Shown: positions 12,857 through 23,627 of the stretch, piece after piece
Numbering within the stretch: position 1 is the first letter of the stretch
How the letters are laid out: every line of letters begins with the position of its first letter
Origin: Pegea sp. RAD2-039
Taxonomy: Eukaryota; Chordata; Thaliacea; Salpida; Salpidae
Direction: 5' to 3'
Assembly (NCBI GenBank): GCA_034620365.1
Contig: JAQGEQ010000299.1
Location: 124,001 to 188,000 of the forward strand
DNA length: 64,000 nt
Program-made: the position numbers and the translations under genes
The notes under the pieces: model-generated
Told to the model about the DNA's origin: nothing
Database searches by the model: none
The model's input: the letters and a program-made list of their open reading frames with translations, nothing else

Positions 12857-13765
12857 ATGGCTAAAAAAACTTATGATTTATTGTTTAAACTCTTATTAAT
12901 TGGAGATTCTGGTGTAGGTAAAACTTGTGTTTTATTTCGTTTCTCGGACGATGCCTTCAACACTACATTCATCTCTACTATAGGTTGCTTGCTACTATCT
13001 CTTCATATTTCAATTTATTTATTTGTCATTTTTTCAGGAATCGATTTCAAAATCAAAACAGTTGAATTGGGGGGAAAAAAAATTAAACTTCAGATATGGT
13101 GAGTTGTTGACACGACGAGTATGACGTCATATGATGAGGTGTCATCAACAAATGTTCTGTTAATTATTAATTGTCGTTTATTGCTAGGGATACAGCGGGA
13201 CAAGAACGTTTCCACACCATCACTACCTCGTATTATCGTGGAGCAAACGGGATAATGTTAGTTTATGACATCACGAACGCTAAAAGCTTCGAGAACATTT
13301 CAAAATGGCTTCGCAATATTGAAGAGGTCTGTCGTTTGTACTTGACTTGTGACGTCATCAATCAGTTGAATATTTCAGCACGCAAGTGAGGATGTAGAGA
13401 AAATGTTGCTAGGCAACAAGTGTGATATGGAAGAAAAGCGAATTATCTCTAAAGATCGCGGTGAAACGGTAAGAAGTTGATGACGTAGTAATCGCGTGAT
13501 CTTCTAATCTCGATTTGTAGATTGCAAGAGAGCATGGAATTAAATTCTTTGAGACAAGCGCGAAAAGCAACATCAACATCGAAACCGCGTTTCTCGCGCT
13601 AGCTACTGATATTCTACATAAAGTAAATCACATTTGATCTTCATCTAACTGATCTTTAACTGATCTTCATTTAAGACTCCCATGAAAGACACTAGTCAAG
13701 GAAATCAGCAGGGGATCGATATGAAACCAAATCAACCGTCGAAAAGCTGTTGTTCATCATATTAA
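12857..13765 (+). CDS. RAB10: Ras-related small GTPase Rab10
   Basis: Rab GTPase of the Rab8/10 group that switches between GDP- and GTP-bound states on membranes to direct exocytic and endosomal transport. Six exons: 12857-12983, 13038-13098, 13188-13326, 13379-13468, 13521-13622, 13676-13765, giving 202 codons against 200 in human Rab10. The N-terminus [19 protein letters not shown] is the Rab10 signature. Visible GTPase motifs: P-loop GDSGVGKT (residues 16-23), switch I FISTIGIDF, switch [11 protein letters not shown], the guanine-specificity motif GNKCD, and ETSAK. The C-terminus ends SCCSSY, a two-cysteine prenylation motif with three trailing residues rather than a terminal CC. Introns are 49-90 bases; the first and second contain or adjoin TGACGTCA palindromes. 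Acceptors at 12831-12832 and 12843-12844 just upstream of the ATG could receive a 5' exon or a spliced leader. AATAAA lies at 13837. Confidence 0.96.
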
Positions 13766-14520
13766 CTGACGTCACATGTGATGACGTCATCAGCCGACAA
13801 CAACATAGACTTTGATTGCGGTGGGCGAAATTGGCCAATAAAAAAATAAGAACTTTTTGTTTCAATCTCTTTCAATTTGTAATCGTCACGAAGCGTGAAG
13901 CATGTGTATCAAAAGGGGATTTTTCTGCATTCAACCAATCAAAACCGTCGTTTGAAATTTGCATGTTGTGAAAGTTGAAAGGTCCCATTATATGTTTGTT
14001 TGTTTGTTGCTTTTTCTTCCGGTTTCTTTTTGTACTTTTTCTTCGCGCGCAACCGCCACCGAAACCACGTGATCTAATCAACTAATGATGACGTCATCAC
14101 CGCGTTTATACGATTGTTATATTTTCGAGTTACATAAGCGCGCAAAAAATAAAAGATGGAGAAAAAAGTAATTGCTTCTGATTGATGTTGTTGTCATGGC
14201 AACAGGCCCAAAATCTGTTTGCGCAGCTTTAAGCCAATAGAAATACGTCATTGGTAAAGTAGCTGAGATGTTTACTCGCATTTCATTTTTAATATAAATT
14301 CTAAGATGCAAACACGCTACCATCATCGCGTCTTTAGACAGCGATATTTGTCTGTTTGGCGAGGAGTTTTTACAAGTCAAGGCGCTCAAATTAACTCAAA
14401 CTAACGAACAAACAAAATTTCATTTCTAAACTAAACATTTTATTTAAATGAAAAAATAGAAAGCAGAAAAGTTGGAAATTTGAAAATAAATTATTTACAA
14501 ATGTGTCCACCAAATAGAGG

Positions 14521-14588
14521 TGGTCATGGCATGTTGAGACCAAGTAACTTGAGGTGGTCATGGCATGTTGAGACCAAGTAACTTGAGG
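14521..14588. repeat. Two tandem 34-base units spanning a stop codon
   Basis: A 34-base unit containing GGTCATGGCATGTTGAGACC is repeated twice head-to-tail, with the start of a third copy. It covers the last codons and the stop of the APIP-like gene, so the first unit encodes the C-terminus and the second lies in the 3' untranslated region. Confidence 0.9.
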
Positions 14589-16391
14589 TGGTACACATGT
14601 TCAAAAATGTTGTGGTAACACTCAGCCCTATAAAAATATCAAATAATGGACAGACAGATCAACGAAGAAATACTTACATTGATTTGGCTTCCTGCCATGT
14701 AGGTCCCCATATATAAACCCCGGCCCCTCTGACCAGGACTGCATAAGTATCAGGATGATTTGAAACAGCTGATTTGATTTCTTGGGTTAGTTCTTTATCA
14801 GAAAAACAGTTTTCGATGATCGGTATTTTGATTTCCTCATCGAAACTGAAAAAGGAAATTAATTTAAGTTTTGATTATTTTCAGATTCTTTTTGATAATT
14901 GATGATTTTCACGATGATTTTATAATTATAATAATTATTATTAATTATAATTAACGATAATTGATGATTTAAGAAATTGATAGAAATTAATTAACTAGTT
15001 AATAATTTGAATGAAGTCAATTAAGAAGTTTAGAAGATGAAAATCAATTTACAAAAATTTGTCTAATTTCAAATGATATAATTCATAAAATCTTGCTTCA
15101 AAGCTAATTTGATAGAACTTTTCAATTTCAGTTCTGAAATTTGATGAATAATTAGGAAATAGAAAGAAAGTTTACCGGTAAGAGTCTCCAGAAGTTGCCT
15201 TTTTGATACCAGTCAACATTTCCAAATTTCTAAAAGAGAATTGATCAGAGGAGAACATACTAGTTGCCAAAACAGCATATTTGCAATGACTGAACAAAGC
15301 AGAACCTGTTCCAGATTAAAGATTTTAGAAATTAATTTCAAATAGAAAATTTTATAAACCAACCAGCGTTGAGATTGTTGTAGAGGTACATGAAAGTATT
15401 AAAAGAATTTGTTAACTTGAAACTTTTATCAGCTGGTCTTGAAATTACTCTCCCAGATAAATTTGTAACAAAAATTTCGCCAGAAGTAACCAGATTTGAA
15501 GATATAAATGAAGGTAGCATGTATAAGCAGCTGAAAAAATCACGTTTTCAAGATAAATTGACCCCAAAGATGAAAAACAGATTTAGTAAAAGTAAAAAAC
15601 AGTTGAGAGAATTGATAATCAAATATTACTTGCTATTTTTGAAACTGATGCTTCCACTGTAGGTGTTACACCATTTATGATCAGATAGAAACTTGTAGAG
15701 ATGAGATAAAAGGACATTAGGGTCCTCTTCATTGAATGAATACACTTCACCATTAGAAGTGTCCTGATCAAACAAATGATACTTTTAGAATATTATTTAT
15801 AAATAATTATTATCAATTAAATTTATAAAATATCTACCAAAATTGAGCAGCTTTTTTTGGGTTCAGTTTCTTGTTCTAATTTTATATCTGTTGACTCACT
15901 ACAATCTCTGAGAGCAAGTGAGTCATCATTTTGAGATGAACTTTGTGGACGAAGCTCTTCCGGTCCATTCTTAAACAACAAAGATTTAAAGTTAGTTCAA
16001 CTATCACTACTAAAGTAAAAAAATTAATAAAATAAATTATATAAATAATCAACTAGCAAAATGATGAGAATACCTGTTGAGAAATCTCATCACTTTTATT
16101 TGCTTTTGAATATTTAAAAGCAACGATCAAATGAGGTTTCTTCTTCTGTGGTTTTGATGGACAATCTTTTTGTAGCACTTTTTCCTTGTGTCGACTACTC
16201 TTATCATGGTTTTTTATACTAGACTTATGAGAACTAAGAGTTATACAACAAACTTGACAATAAGCAACCAGAATATCATTCTTCTTTACACCAGTCAACC
16301 AATCAAAACACTGCTCCCATTCCTTATTATACCTTCGAGGATTTCTCTGTTTCTGAATCACTGGTTTTTCAGGATCCAATTCAGAGCTCAT
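14558..16391 (-). CDS. Zinc-finger-like N-terminus joined to inactive-looking APIP/MtnB-like domain
   Basis: Seven phase-compatible exons: 16391-16074, 15969-15838, 15763-15630, 15530-15364, 15305-15176, 14845-14678, 14627-14558; 372 codons. Exons 3-7 match APIP, the methylthioribulose-1-phosphate dehydratase of methionine salvage (class II aldolase fold): TSGEIFVTNLSG, LEMLTGIKKATSGDSYR, VPIIEN-like IPIIEN, AVLVRGAGVYIWGPTW and a short C-terminus ending LNMP. In the known enzyme, zinc is held by two histidines in an IHTHSK motif and one in RRHGVYVWG. Here these read LFSHCK and RGAGVYIWG, so only one of three ligands remains, and the usual glycine-rich TGTGGGIS reads TYSGSIS. The glutamate of the QEM motif is kept. 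Exons 1-2 add about 150 residues containing YCQVCC followed by a spaced H...H (KNHDKSSRH), like BED/hAT-type zinc fingers, then an acidic Ser-rich linker. Catalysis is unlikely; a regulatory role is inference. Confidence 0.75.
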
Positions 16392-16883
16392 AATTAAACA
16401 ATAAATTACAAAATTATTTCAACCTGCAAATAAGTTAGTTGAGATGCTTAAATTTTCATTTTTATATTTTTTATCAAATACAGATTTAATTTGAAAATTA
16501 GCGGAAGTTTTTCAAAAATAAATCATATTAAATAAATATTTAACAACTTTTTAAAAACTAAATAAAATATAAAACATCTTAAATACAAAATAACTTGTAG
16601 ATATAAATCAAAATAATAAAATATATGTTACAAAAATCTATAAAAATTTCTGTGAAACAAAAAAGCTTTATAAGAAGCATCCTGACAAACAACCCAAAAG
16701 TTGGTGAAGCAAAAACTAAGTGAATGCAACCAATCAGTTCCAAACTTATTAATACAAGGCGTACAAAGCTAAAAGAATTTTCGCACATTTAGAGATATAT
16801 CTGAAAAGTAAAATATTAAAAGGCTTGATATACAATTACTGTTTAAATAACTAAATAAAATAAAAGTAAATTTATAAAATAAA

Positions 16884-16916
16884 TATTCAAATATATATTA
16901 AAATATATATTTGAAT
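16884..16916. repeat. AT-rich inverted repeat (hairpin)
   Basis: The arms ATTCAAATATATAT and ATATATATTTGAAT are perfect reverse complements separated by about four A/T bases. The right arm ends in TTTGAATAAG, the same 3' core as the spliced-leader-like sequence 75 bases downstream. Confidence 0.85.
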
Positions 16917-16981
16917 AAGTGGTTATAAATTGGGATAAAATTATTTTTAGCAAGTGATTTGTATATTACTTGTGATAAATT

Positions 16982-16997
16982 ATTCTATTTGAATAAG
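16982..16997 (+). other. Exact match to Ciona-type spliced-leader 16-mer
   Basis: ATTCTATTTGAATAAG is, from memory, the 16-base spliced leader that is trans-spliced onto many Ciona mRNAs. Here it is followed by AAATCA rather than a GT donor, so this locus is not an ordinary functional SL RNA gene as it stands. It could be a decayed SL RNA gene or the 5' end of a retrocopied, trans-spliced mRNA. Confidence 0.55.
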
Positions 16998-17403
16998 AAA
17001 TCAATTCGTACTATTTGGGTTTGTGACACTAAAAATCTTTCATGGAAGTGAAACTACAGTGGACCCAAATAAAAGTGGCAAGACCTTACGTTCAAGTGTA
17101 CAAAAAATTCTGACAAACCGACTTCATCAAACAAGCTTGCAATTGGAATTGCCAATCCTACAATAAAATTTCCTCTGGTTAAGATCCGGTAATAGAATGC
17201 ATTAAATGCCTCTTCTGGTTAACAGTAAAGTATTTAATCGCTGACGTAAATGGGTTACTCGTTATTCTAATATAGATTAAATTAAATTAAAAAATATTAA
17301 AAAAATGATAGCTCAGTCATCTAAGATTTGTAGAATAAATAAATGTTGTAAAGTCAACCTCCATTTGTTAAAGAAATAGTACAGAAAAATAAATCTGTTT
17401 GTT

Positions 17404-18260
17404 GTGAAGGGCCTCGATGTAGAGATGTTGCTGGGAAGGGACTTTCTTAGGGCTTATAAGAAGGTTGTGTTTGAGTTAGGAGGTCCAAAAGAGGATTTGA
17501 TGGTAAAGAAGAAACAAACACGAAATATTCATGCCAAATGTCTTAGATGTGGGCAGAGAGGATATTATAGTCATTCGTGTGATGTTAAAATCGAGTCATC
17601 TAAGAAGCAGCGGAATAGAAAAAGAAAGAAGAGAAGAGCTGCGACGACGGTTAAGTTATCTCGGTGGTAGGGAATTAAACGTTTCTTTGAGGGGTCTAAC
17701 CAAATGCTGATGAACAGGACGGTGTAATAAGGAGGATAGTCCCCGAAAGATTTCACCAAGTGATATAAGGGAGAACCCTATCATGACTAGAAAGAAAAGA
17801 TACATAGAGGGATGAATCTGCAGGTTTCCAATGAGGAAATGACGACGAGCTTTGATTGCTTGGGTACCAGGAGTGGTAACGTAAGCCCGAAGAGCGGTAG
17901 AAACGGCGGCATGGAGGTTTGGGGTCCACCAGATCATTTAAAGGTGTACCTCCAAAGCGCTACAGTTGGGACTAATTGTGTTAATGGCAATAAAGAGACA
18001 AATTACGATCTTTACTGTTCAGCCAACTATTTGCTAGGAAGAATGTGGTGTAAAAATAAAGTTTTTGCCCCTGACGTAAATTTGCTAAATGTCAGTATTC
18101 TAGAGACCGTTGTTATTCTGTAATAGACTGTAGTGTGGGGGCGCGTGTTGGTATACTTATTGTTGTTAGTCGCCTTAATAATTTGAATAAGGCTCCATAT
18201 AAAGGGTCGTCAATATGTAGAAGCATCTATTAGTAGATGCCTATGTAATTTTTTTACAAG
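17404..18260 (+). mobile_element. LTR-retrotransposon remnant (protease tail and zinc-knuckle-like frame)
   Basis: A plus-strand frame at 17404-17670 begins with MLLGRDFLRAYKKVVFELG, which resembles the conserved I/LLGxDFL segment at the end of retroviral-type aspartic proteases, followed by a decayed zinc knuckle (CLRCGQRGYYSHSC, where the usual histidine position is Tyr) and a Lys/Arg-rich tail. It is GC-richer than its surroundings. A second frame at 17812-18123 has no recognisable domain. Near 18130-18200 a GC-rich stretch (GTGTGGGGGCGCGTGTTGG) and TTGTTGTTAGTCGCC resemble a terminal region and partly match 6525-6560. No reverse transcriptase was found, so this is a fragment. The order is unusual, since a protease tail normally follows the zinc knuckle, suggesting rearrangement. 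Confidence 0.45.
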
Positions 18261-19008
18261 TCTTTCAATACAATTAGGTTTACGCCAAAAAATCTAAATG
18301 TGAATATTTTAGCAAAATAGTTAAAATATTAAATATGTCATAATTAGAAAAAATTTTTAGTATGAAAAATGTTAAAACCACTAATGATGTTTATTTATTT
18401 ACAACTAGTATAAATAATTCTTTAGAGCTTCACAAACTAATTTCACAAGAAACCCTTAAAAAAATGTTATACTTTATATTCAGTTTTTTAATTTTTTTTA
18501 TTTGTAAAAATAATGTGTTTAAAGTTAGTAAATTATTTGTTAACTAATATAATTGAAATTATAATCAAAGTTGTTTATTATTATTTATTGAATTATTACA
18601 AATAGATGAATTTTAAACCAAATTTAAAGAAAGCTTTTTTACTACTTGTAATCAATTGTATATTGTATAAAGTAGTGCCTGCTTTTGAAACAGTTATTTG
18701 ATTTACAAAGCTAGAATATGTAAGTATAGTCTTTTATAACAATTTTTTAATGACTCAATTTATCTTATCAGAATTTAATCAGAGTATATAGCGTTAAAGA
18801 ATATCAGCCAAATTATTAAGAAAGTTATTAAACCTTTAGTTTCCTTTAGTGTAATAAACAATAAATAAATTTATTTGAAGAATTGTTAGATTTGTAAAGG
18901 CAATTTCGTTAAACGACATTTTGTGCATAAAAGTTTAGTTTCAAACTTCTTCAAACTTTCTTCTTGTTTATCTAAACTCACAATTTTATCAAGCTGTAGG
19001 AAATTAAG
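18261..19008. other. AT-rich spacer upstream of SUPT4H1
   Basis: No coding region supported. It presumably contains the SUPT4H1 promoter; the 3' part has a CTGTAG acceptor-like site ending about ten bases before the ATG at 19009, which could be a trans-splice acceptor. Confidence 0.4.
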
Positions 19009-20034
19009 ATGGAGGCATCTATGGATATTGTTCCCAAAGTTCTGAGAAATCTTCGGGCATGTCTCAGCTGTTCTTTAATTAAGGTTTTTACTTTTTTTTA
19101 TTGGTTATTTTAAGATTTTTTATTCATTTCCTTCGATTGAATAACTTTTGTAGATATTGAAAAGTAAAATCATGAAGTATTATTTAAATAAATTTCTGAA
19201 ATAATTTATTTAAAACTTTTTTAGAGGTTTTTGATAAACTTATTTTATTCAACTCAAATATATTAGATAAATATAATTACTTTTATAAAATTTAGAGAAA
19301 TTTATGATAATATCATTCTGGTTAAAATTAATTAAAGATTTTGGGTCATTAGTCTTCATCTACTTAGAATATTTTTAGAAATATTTATTTTTTCTGTCTT
19401 TAATAGAGTATCATTTGTAATTACAGCTATTTTATTTCAATTATTTGAAATTTATAAATATGTAAATAACTTCTAAAAGTTTTAATTCAATAAAAGATTT
19501 TTGTTGTAAATAATGGAAGATATTAAATTCAATTTTTACATTCATAGAAATATAATTTGTTGTTCAGAATAATTTAAAAAATATTTATCAGAATGATTAG
19601 AAATATAAAAAGTTTTTAAAATCCTAAATCAACTTCAAATCTTTTAGACAATTGATCAGTTTGAAACAGATGGTTGTGATAATTGTGATGATTTTCTTCG
19701 TTTGAAACACAACAGGGAGAAAGTTTATGCTTGCACCAGTTCATCTTATGATGGGTAACTACCTTCTTCTGTTGACTTCTCATCAACTTTTTATCAACAG
19801 AATCATCTCTTTGATGTCACCAACTGAAAGCTGGGTTGCTAAGTGGCAACATCTAAGTAAGTCCCAACTAGTCTACGTCATTTATCTCACTAACTGGTTG
19901 CTATAGGGGACTGCAAACCTGGTTGCTATGCAGTCAGCGTCACTGGTAAGATGCCAACTTCCATAATTCGCGACCTCAAGGCGATGGGAGTCCCTTATCG
20001 GTCACGTGATACAAGTCAGAAGCTGACCGATTGA
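19009..20034 (+). CDS. SUPT4H1: Transcription elongation factor SPT4
   Basis: Small zinc-binding subunit of the DSIF complex; it pairs with SPT5 to control RNA polymerase II pausing and elongation in the nucleus. Four exons: 19009-19083, 19648-19754, 19801-19856, 19907-20034, giving 121 codons against 117 in human. Exon 1 encodes [18 protein letters not shown] with the first CxxC pair; exon 2 starts [18 protein letters not shown] with the second CxxC pair, so the zinc finger is complete. The SPT5-contact region follows as [22 protein letters not shown] and YRSRDTSQ, all close to the human protein. Intron 1 is 564 bases and AT-rich; the other two are about 46-50 bases. Multiple TGACGTCA palindromes begin at the stop codon and continue through the 3' flank. 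The gene is tail-to-tail with CASC3, about 360 bases apart. Confidence 0.96.
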
Positions 20035-20393
20035 TGACGTCACGTCGTCGTGATGTTTTCATTTTTATTTTTGTAATTGCAAATTGTTACATTAAAAAGA
20101 ACAACAAAAAGTCGATTTGTCGGTTTAATCGAGTTTATGTGACGTCAGAGTTAGTTACGACATCATTGGTTTCAAACGAAGATACTGAGAAACGCGCGAT
20201 AACGGAAAGTTGAGATATATGCGCGCGCGTTGTCGATGATGACGTAATAAGCTCACGAATTATAAAATAATTTGTAAAAAAAATTGAATAACAATAAGGC
20301 CGCGTGCGGATAGTGATGACGTCATCGGCGCGTATGTTACAATGACGTCACTGACAGAATTGAACTAAGAGTTGATGAAGCATTTAGTTTGAA

Positions 20394-23156
20394 TTAGCGA
20401 AAGATGTCAGAAGATCTTGGATCGCGTATAGAGACATATGATCGCGCGTTTTGATTGTTGTTGATGTGATGGTTGATGAAGGGTTGGGTGGCGCCACCTA
20501 GTGGTGGGTGTGTGTAATAAGTAACTCCTCCGTATTGAAGTCCCTGATGAGGTTGGATTTGAATTGCTTGTTGCATCTGTGGAGGTGGGTTTCCAGATTG
20601 AGGTTGGTTTAAATCAATCACGTGGGCACTAGGTGGCGGCATGTTTGGTGAGTAGTGAGCTGGTAGGTTGCTGTGGAATCACAAGTGAATATGTGTGATG
20701 ATGTGGTGATGACGTCACTAACCCTGTGATGTAACCAGCGGGATTGAAAGCGCGCGGGTAGTTCAGTTTATCGACTGGTTTGATTTTTAGACCCATACCT
20801 GCAAATAAAAGTGAAATTGAAAAGAAGATTGGTGGAAAAAAGGGGAATTACCGAAAGTGGTCATAGATGGGGCTCGGTTGCCATCGATTGCGCGTCGGTC
20901 GTCGTTACCTAGCAACAGTGGTGAAGGAGCAATTGGTTCACCAGTAGAACCAGCTGTTTGATGCTGAACCAGCTGTTGCTGGTTGCTAGGCAACTGTTGG
21001 TGGGCGAATGGATATGTTGGAAAGACATGCGTGTACATTCCTCCAGTGACGTCATAACACGTCACCGGTTGGTTGGCTGATGATGACGTCATCACTCCAC
21101 TACCATTCCACGAAGTTAGTCTGTCGTTGGTGTTAGTAGTAGTGACGTCATAAGCAGATGGGACAGCGATGACGTCAGGAAGTTGTAGCGTTGATGACGT
21201 AGTTGTAGGATTTAAAGTTTCAGCTGAAAAAGAAAATTTGTTTAAAAAATTTTTCATCCAAATGACGTCATCATCACCTTTAGATGTTGTTTCTTTCAAA
21301 ACTTTATTCTCCACTAATGACGTCATTGATGATGTAGCAGTTACAGCACGAGCTGATGACGTCACTTCCGCTGTGCGTTGCGTGCGTATCGAAGAGTAGC
21401 GTTTCGAAGTAGTATTCTAGATGACGTCATCAACAGTCATGATGTCATTAACGAAGTAATGACGTCACACATACTTCTGTAGCGAATCCTTTGCGACCTG
21501 CACCTCTTCGGCGTCGGTTTCCATCACTTGGTGGCGTACTTTGCTCGGTAATGACGTCATCGTTACTACAAGATAATATAGATGATCGTGACGTCATCAA
21601 CACTTACGTAACTCACTTATCGTTCAATTGAAGATTGTCTAACTGTTCGATGACGTCATCTTTCGACAATTCGCTTTTCTGAAACAAACGCGGTTACGAT
21701 GACGTCACAAACGCTCGAATCGTCAACTCACTGATTTTTGAAGCGAGGAAACTGCCGGCGGCTTTAAGCTTTCCTCTTCCCAGAAGTAGACGTCATCAGT
21801 GACGTCATCACCGCTCACCTCTCGCATATTGCTGTTATGATAAGTTCGTTCACGATGATGTTGTTGATGATGACGTGGCGGAGAAGCGCGATTCAAATCT
21901 ACAAATGACTTCAACTAAAGTGTCAGTAACAGCTGATGACGTCATTACCTCTCGATTTATTGTGGAAGCCGCCGCGTTGACGACGTGACGTAAGTGGCCG
22001 GAAATCACGCGACGATTGTTTGCGCATGCGCGGTGGTGGACTGCGTTGAAACTGCGAGAAAGTCATCGTGTGACTATGACGTCATAATGACGTCAGCATT
22101 TACCGAATCGAACTGGCGACGTGGAGCATTCTGTGACGTAATTTCTGCATCATCAGTTTGTGATGTCACTGCTTCTGATGATCGCTGATTGCGATGGTAA
22201 CGAGAAGTACCACGTGACCGGCGGTTGGTGCGTCTATTAAGGAGTGAAGATGAGAGTGTGACGTCATCAATGACGTCATATCACCTGCCACGTATTTGAT
22301 CTTTAGTAGCGCGGAGATCATATCCATATTCTTGAATGATATCAAAACGAGTCTTAGGAGTTTGTTCCTCCTGATCATATCGATCATGAAGCCATCTTCC
22401 TTTATCCTTCTCGCGGCGAGGACGCGCTCGCATCCTGTGACGTCACAACGAGTCAGATGACGTCATCATCACGTGATTAAGTACTGACGAGTGATTTCGT
22501 TTTTCCGATCTTGAATCGTGTTGATAAAAGAGTCCTTGTTTCGGGATGAAAGTTGCTTTATCTTCTTCTTCCTCCTCTTTGTTCATCACCTCTTCATCGT
22601 CTTCGGACTCTTTTTCCTCTTCAACGGATCTTACATCTTCTTCTTTCGACTTTTCAGCCACTTCTTCTTGATCCTCATCATCGCTTGCCTGCAACATCCA
22701 CTTTTGATCATTATCAGATCCTCATCATCTTACATCTTACATCAGATGAACTTTTATAGATTTCAATCCGATTTTTCACTTCTTCATCTTTCTTCTCCTC
22801 TTCTGTGGCGTCATCATCATCATCAGTGACGTCATCATCATCATCAGTGGCGTCATCATCATCAGTGGCGTCATCATCATCAGTGACGTCATCGTCTTCT
22901 TCTTTTGTACTAAGCTCATCATCATCTTTATTGCTGATATCATCTTCATCTAAACTTTCATATGAATCTGATAAATCTTCACTGAGATCATCATCCTACA
23001 GATAGAATTTGAACCAATCAGAACGCGTCTACAAAAACTTGAACCAATCAGCAAACGTTTACATACCGATTGTTGAACCAATGAGGTGCTACCAGCATCA
23101 TCTTCTGACAACAATTCAATTTCCTTATTATGACGACGTCGGCGTCTTAAAGCCAT
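20394..23156 (-). CDS. CASC3: CASC3 / Barentsz (MLN51), exon junction complex core
   Basis: Core exon-junction-complex protein that clamps eIF4A3 onto spliced mRNA; acts in mRNA localisation and nonsense-mediated decay. About fourteen exons: 23156-23067, 22995-22741, 22688-22489, 22434-22285, 22233-22104, 22051-21949, 21898-21819, 21773-21732, 21678-21617, 21565 to about 21471, 21370-21278, 21223-20852, 20798-20723, 20670-20394. The SELOR domain is clear: ATFIPKQGLFYQHDSRS in exon 3 and DKGRWLHDRYDQEEQTPKTR plus EYGYDLRATKDQI in exon 4. The C-terminus keeps LQYGGVTYYTHPP, matching the family. Between them lie Arg-rich and Pro/Gln-rich low-complexity segments. Exon 2 encodes a long Asp-rich tract built from repeated TGACGTCA/TGACGCCA-containing codons. 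The exon 10/11 junction and the small exon 8 are the least certain parts. The gene follows PPP1R11 closely on the same strand, with an unpaired acceptor at 23193. Confidence 0.9.
22805..22892 (-). repeat. In-frame coding repeat of GATGATGATGAC(G/-)CCACT type in CASC3 exon 2
   Basis: Four to five tandem units of TCATCATCATCAGTGACGTCA or the variant with GTGGCGTCA. On the minus strand they encode repeated (D)n-V-T and (D)n-A-T blocks in frame, extending an acidic tract. One- and two-codon differences in the Asp run distinguish the units, as expected from slippage. Confidence 0.9.
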
Positions 23157-23192
23157 TTCACAATAAGGATTTAGGCTTTGCTTATAAATAAA

Positions 23193-23206
23193 CTGAAATA
23201 ATTAGA
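23193..23206 (-). promoter_or_regulatory. Candidate trans-splice acceptor for CASC3
   Basis: On the minus strand a T-rich tract is followed by ATTATTTCAG, ending 36 bases before the CASC3 start codon. No matching donor for an upstream leader exon is evident in the 124 bases back to the PPP1R11 stop codon. Confidence 0.5.
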
Positions 23207-23279
23207 AAAAAATTGACAACAATTAAACAGAAAATAAGTGATGTTGAAAAAGGACAAGCATAAATACACAAATGTTTAT

Positions 23280-23627
23280 TTATGTTTCAACTTTATTATT
23301 GTTTTTTGTTTCTTCTGTTTTTTCTGAATTTTTTATTTTATTTTTTTCACATTCTGCCAAATGTTTCTTCTTCTTTTTTCTCTTTTGACGTTCATAAGCA
23401 TTTATATCTCCATCAGATGAAGAACTACTTTCACTTGTTGATGTTTCTTCACCACTTTTTGGTTTCACGTAAATACAGCAACATTTTGAGGATTTTTTGT
23501 TCATATTTTCATTATCAATCGTATCATCAGTAAATCTAACACCACGACTAGTCGTTTGTTGTTGTAACTGAATAGTTTGTTCAATTTCTTCTGTTCTTGT
23601 ATCTGTCACAGTATGAGTGGACGACAT
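23280..23627 (-). CDS. PPP1R11: Protein phosphatase 1 inhibitor-3 (PPP1R11)
   Basis: Small regulator of protein phosphatase 1; the vertebrate protein has also been described as an E3 ubiquitin ligase. Single-exon frame of 115 residues against 126 in human. The diagnostic core is intact: GVRFTDDTIDNENMNKKSSK followed by CCCIYVKP, corresponding to the human block running from its RVxF-type motif into the triple-cysteine CCCIYEKP. RGVRF fits the phosphatase-docking consensus. An acidic/Ser stretch then leads into a lysine-rich C-terminus. The frame ends 123 bases upstream of the CASC3 start on the same strand, which suggests a dicistronic unit. Unlike CASC3, its coding sequence has no TGACGTCA palindromes. 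Confidence 0.93.
   Translation of the reverse strand: MSSTHTVTDTRTEEIEQTIQLQQQTTSRGVRFTDDTIDNENMNKKSSKCCCIYVKPKSGEETSTSESSSSSDGDINAYERQKRKKKKKHLAECEKNKIKNSEKTEETKNNNKVET

Larger units (their letters stand above)
16392..17400. other. Spacer with a hairpin and a spliced-leader-like sequence
   Basis: No gene is supported. The stretch contains the promoter side of the APIP-like gene, a near-perfect AT hairpin at about 16884-16916 and an exact spliced-leader-like 16-mer at 16982, both listed separately. Confidence 0.5.

Noticed and set aside
15390..15662. Plus-strand 90-codon frame
   Set aside because: Antisense shadow of exons 3 and 4 of the APIP-like gene, which have clear homology on the minus strand.
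22518..23005. Plus-strand Ser-rich and His-rich frames
   Set aside because: Complement of the acidic CASC3 exons 2 and 3; low-complexity mirror translation.
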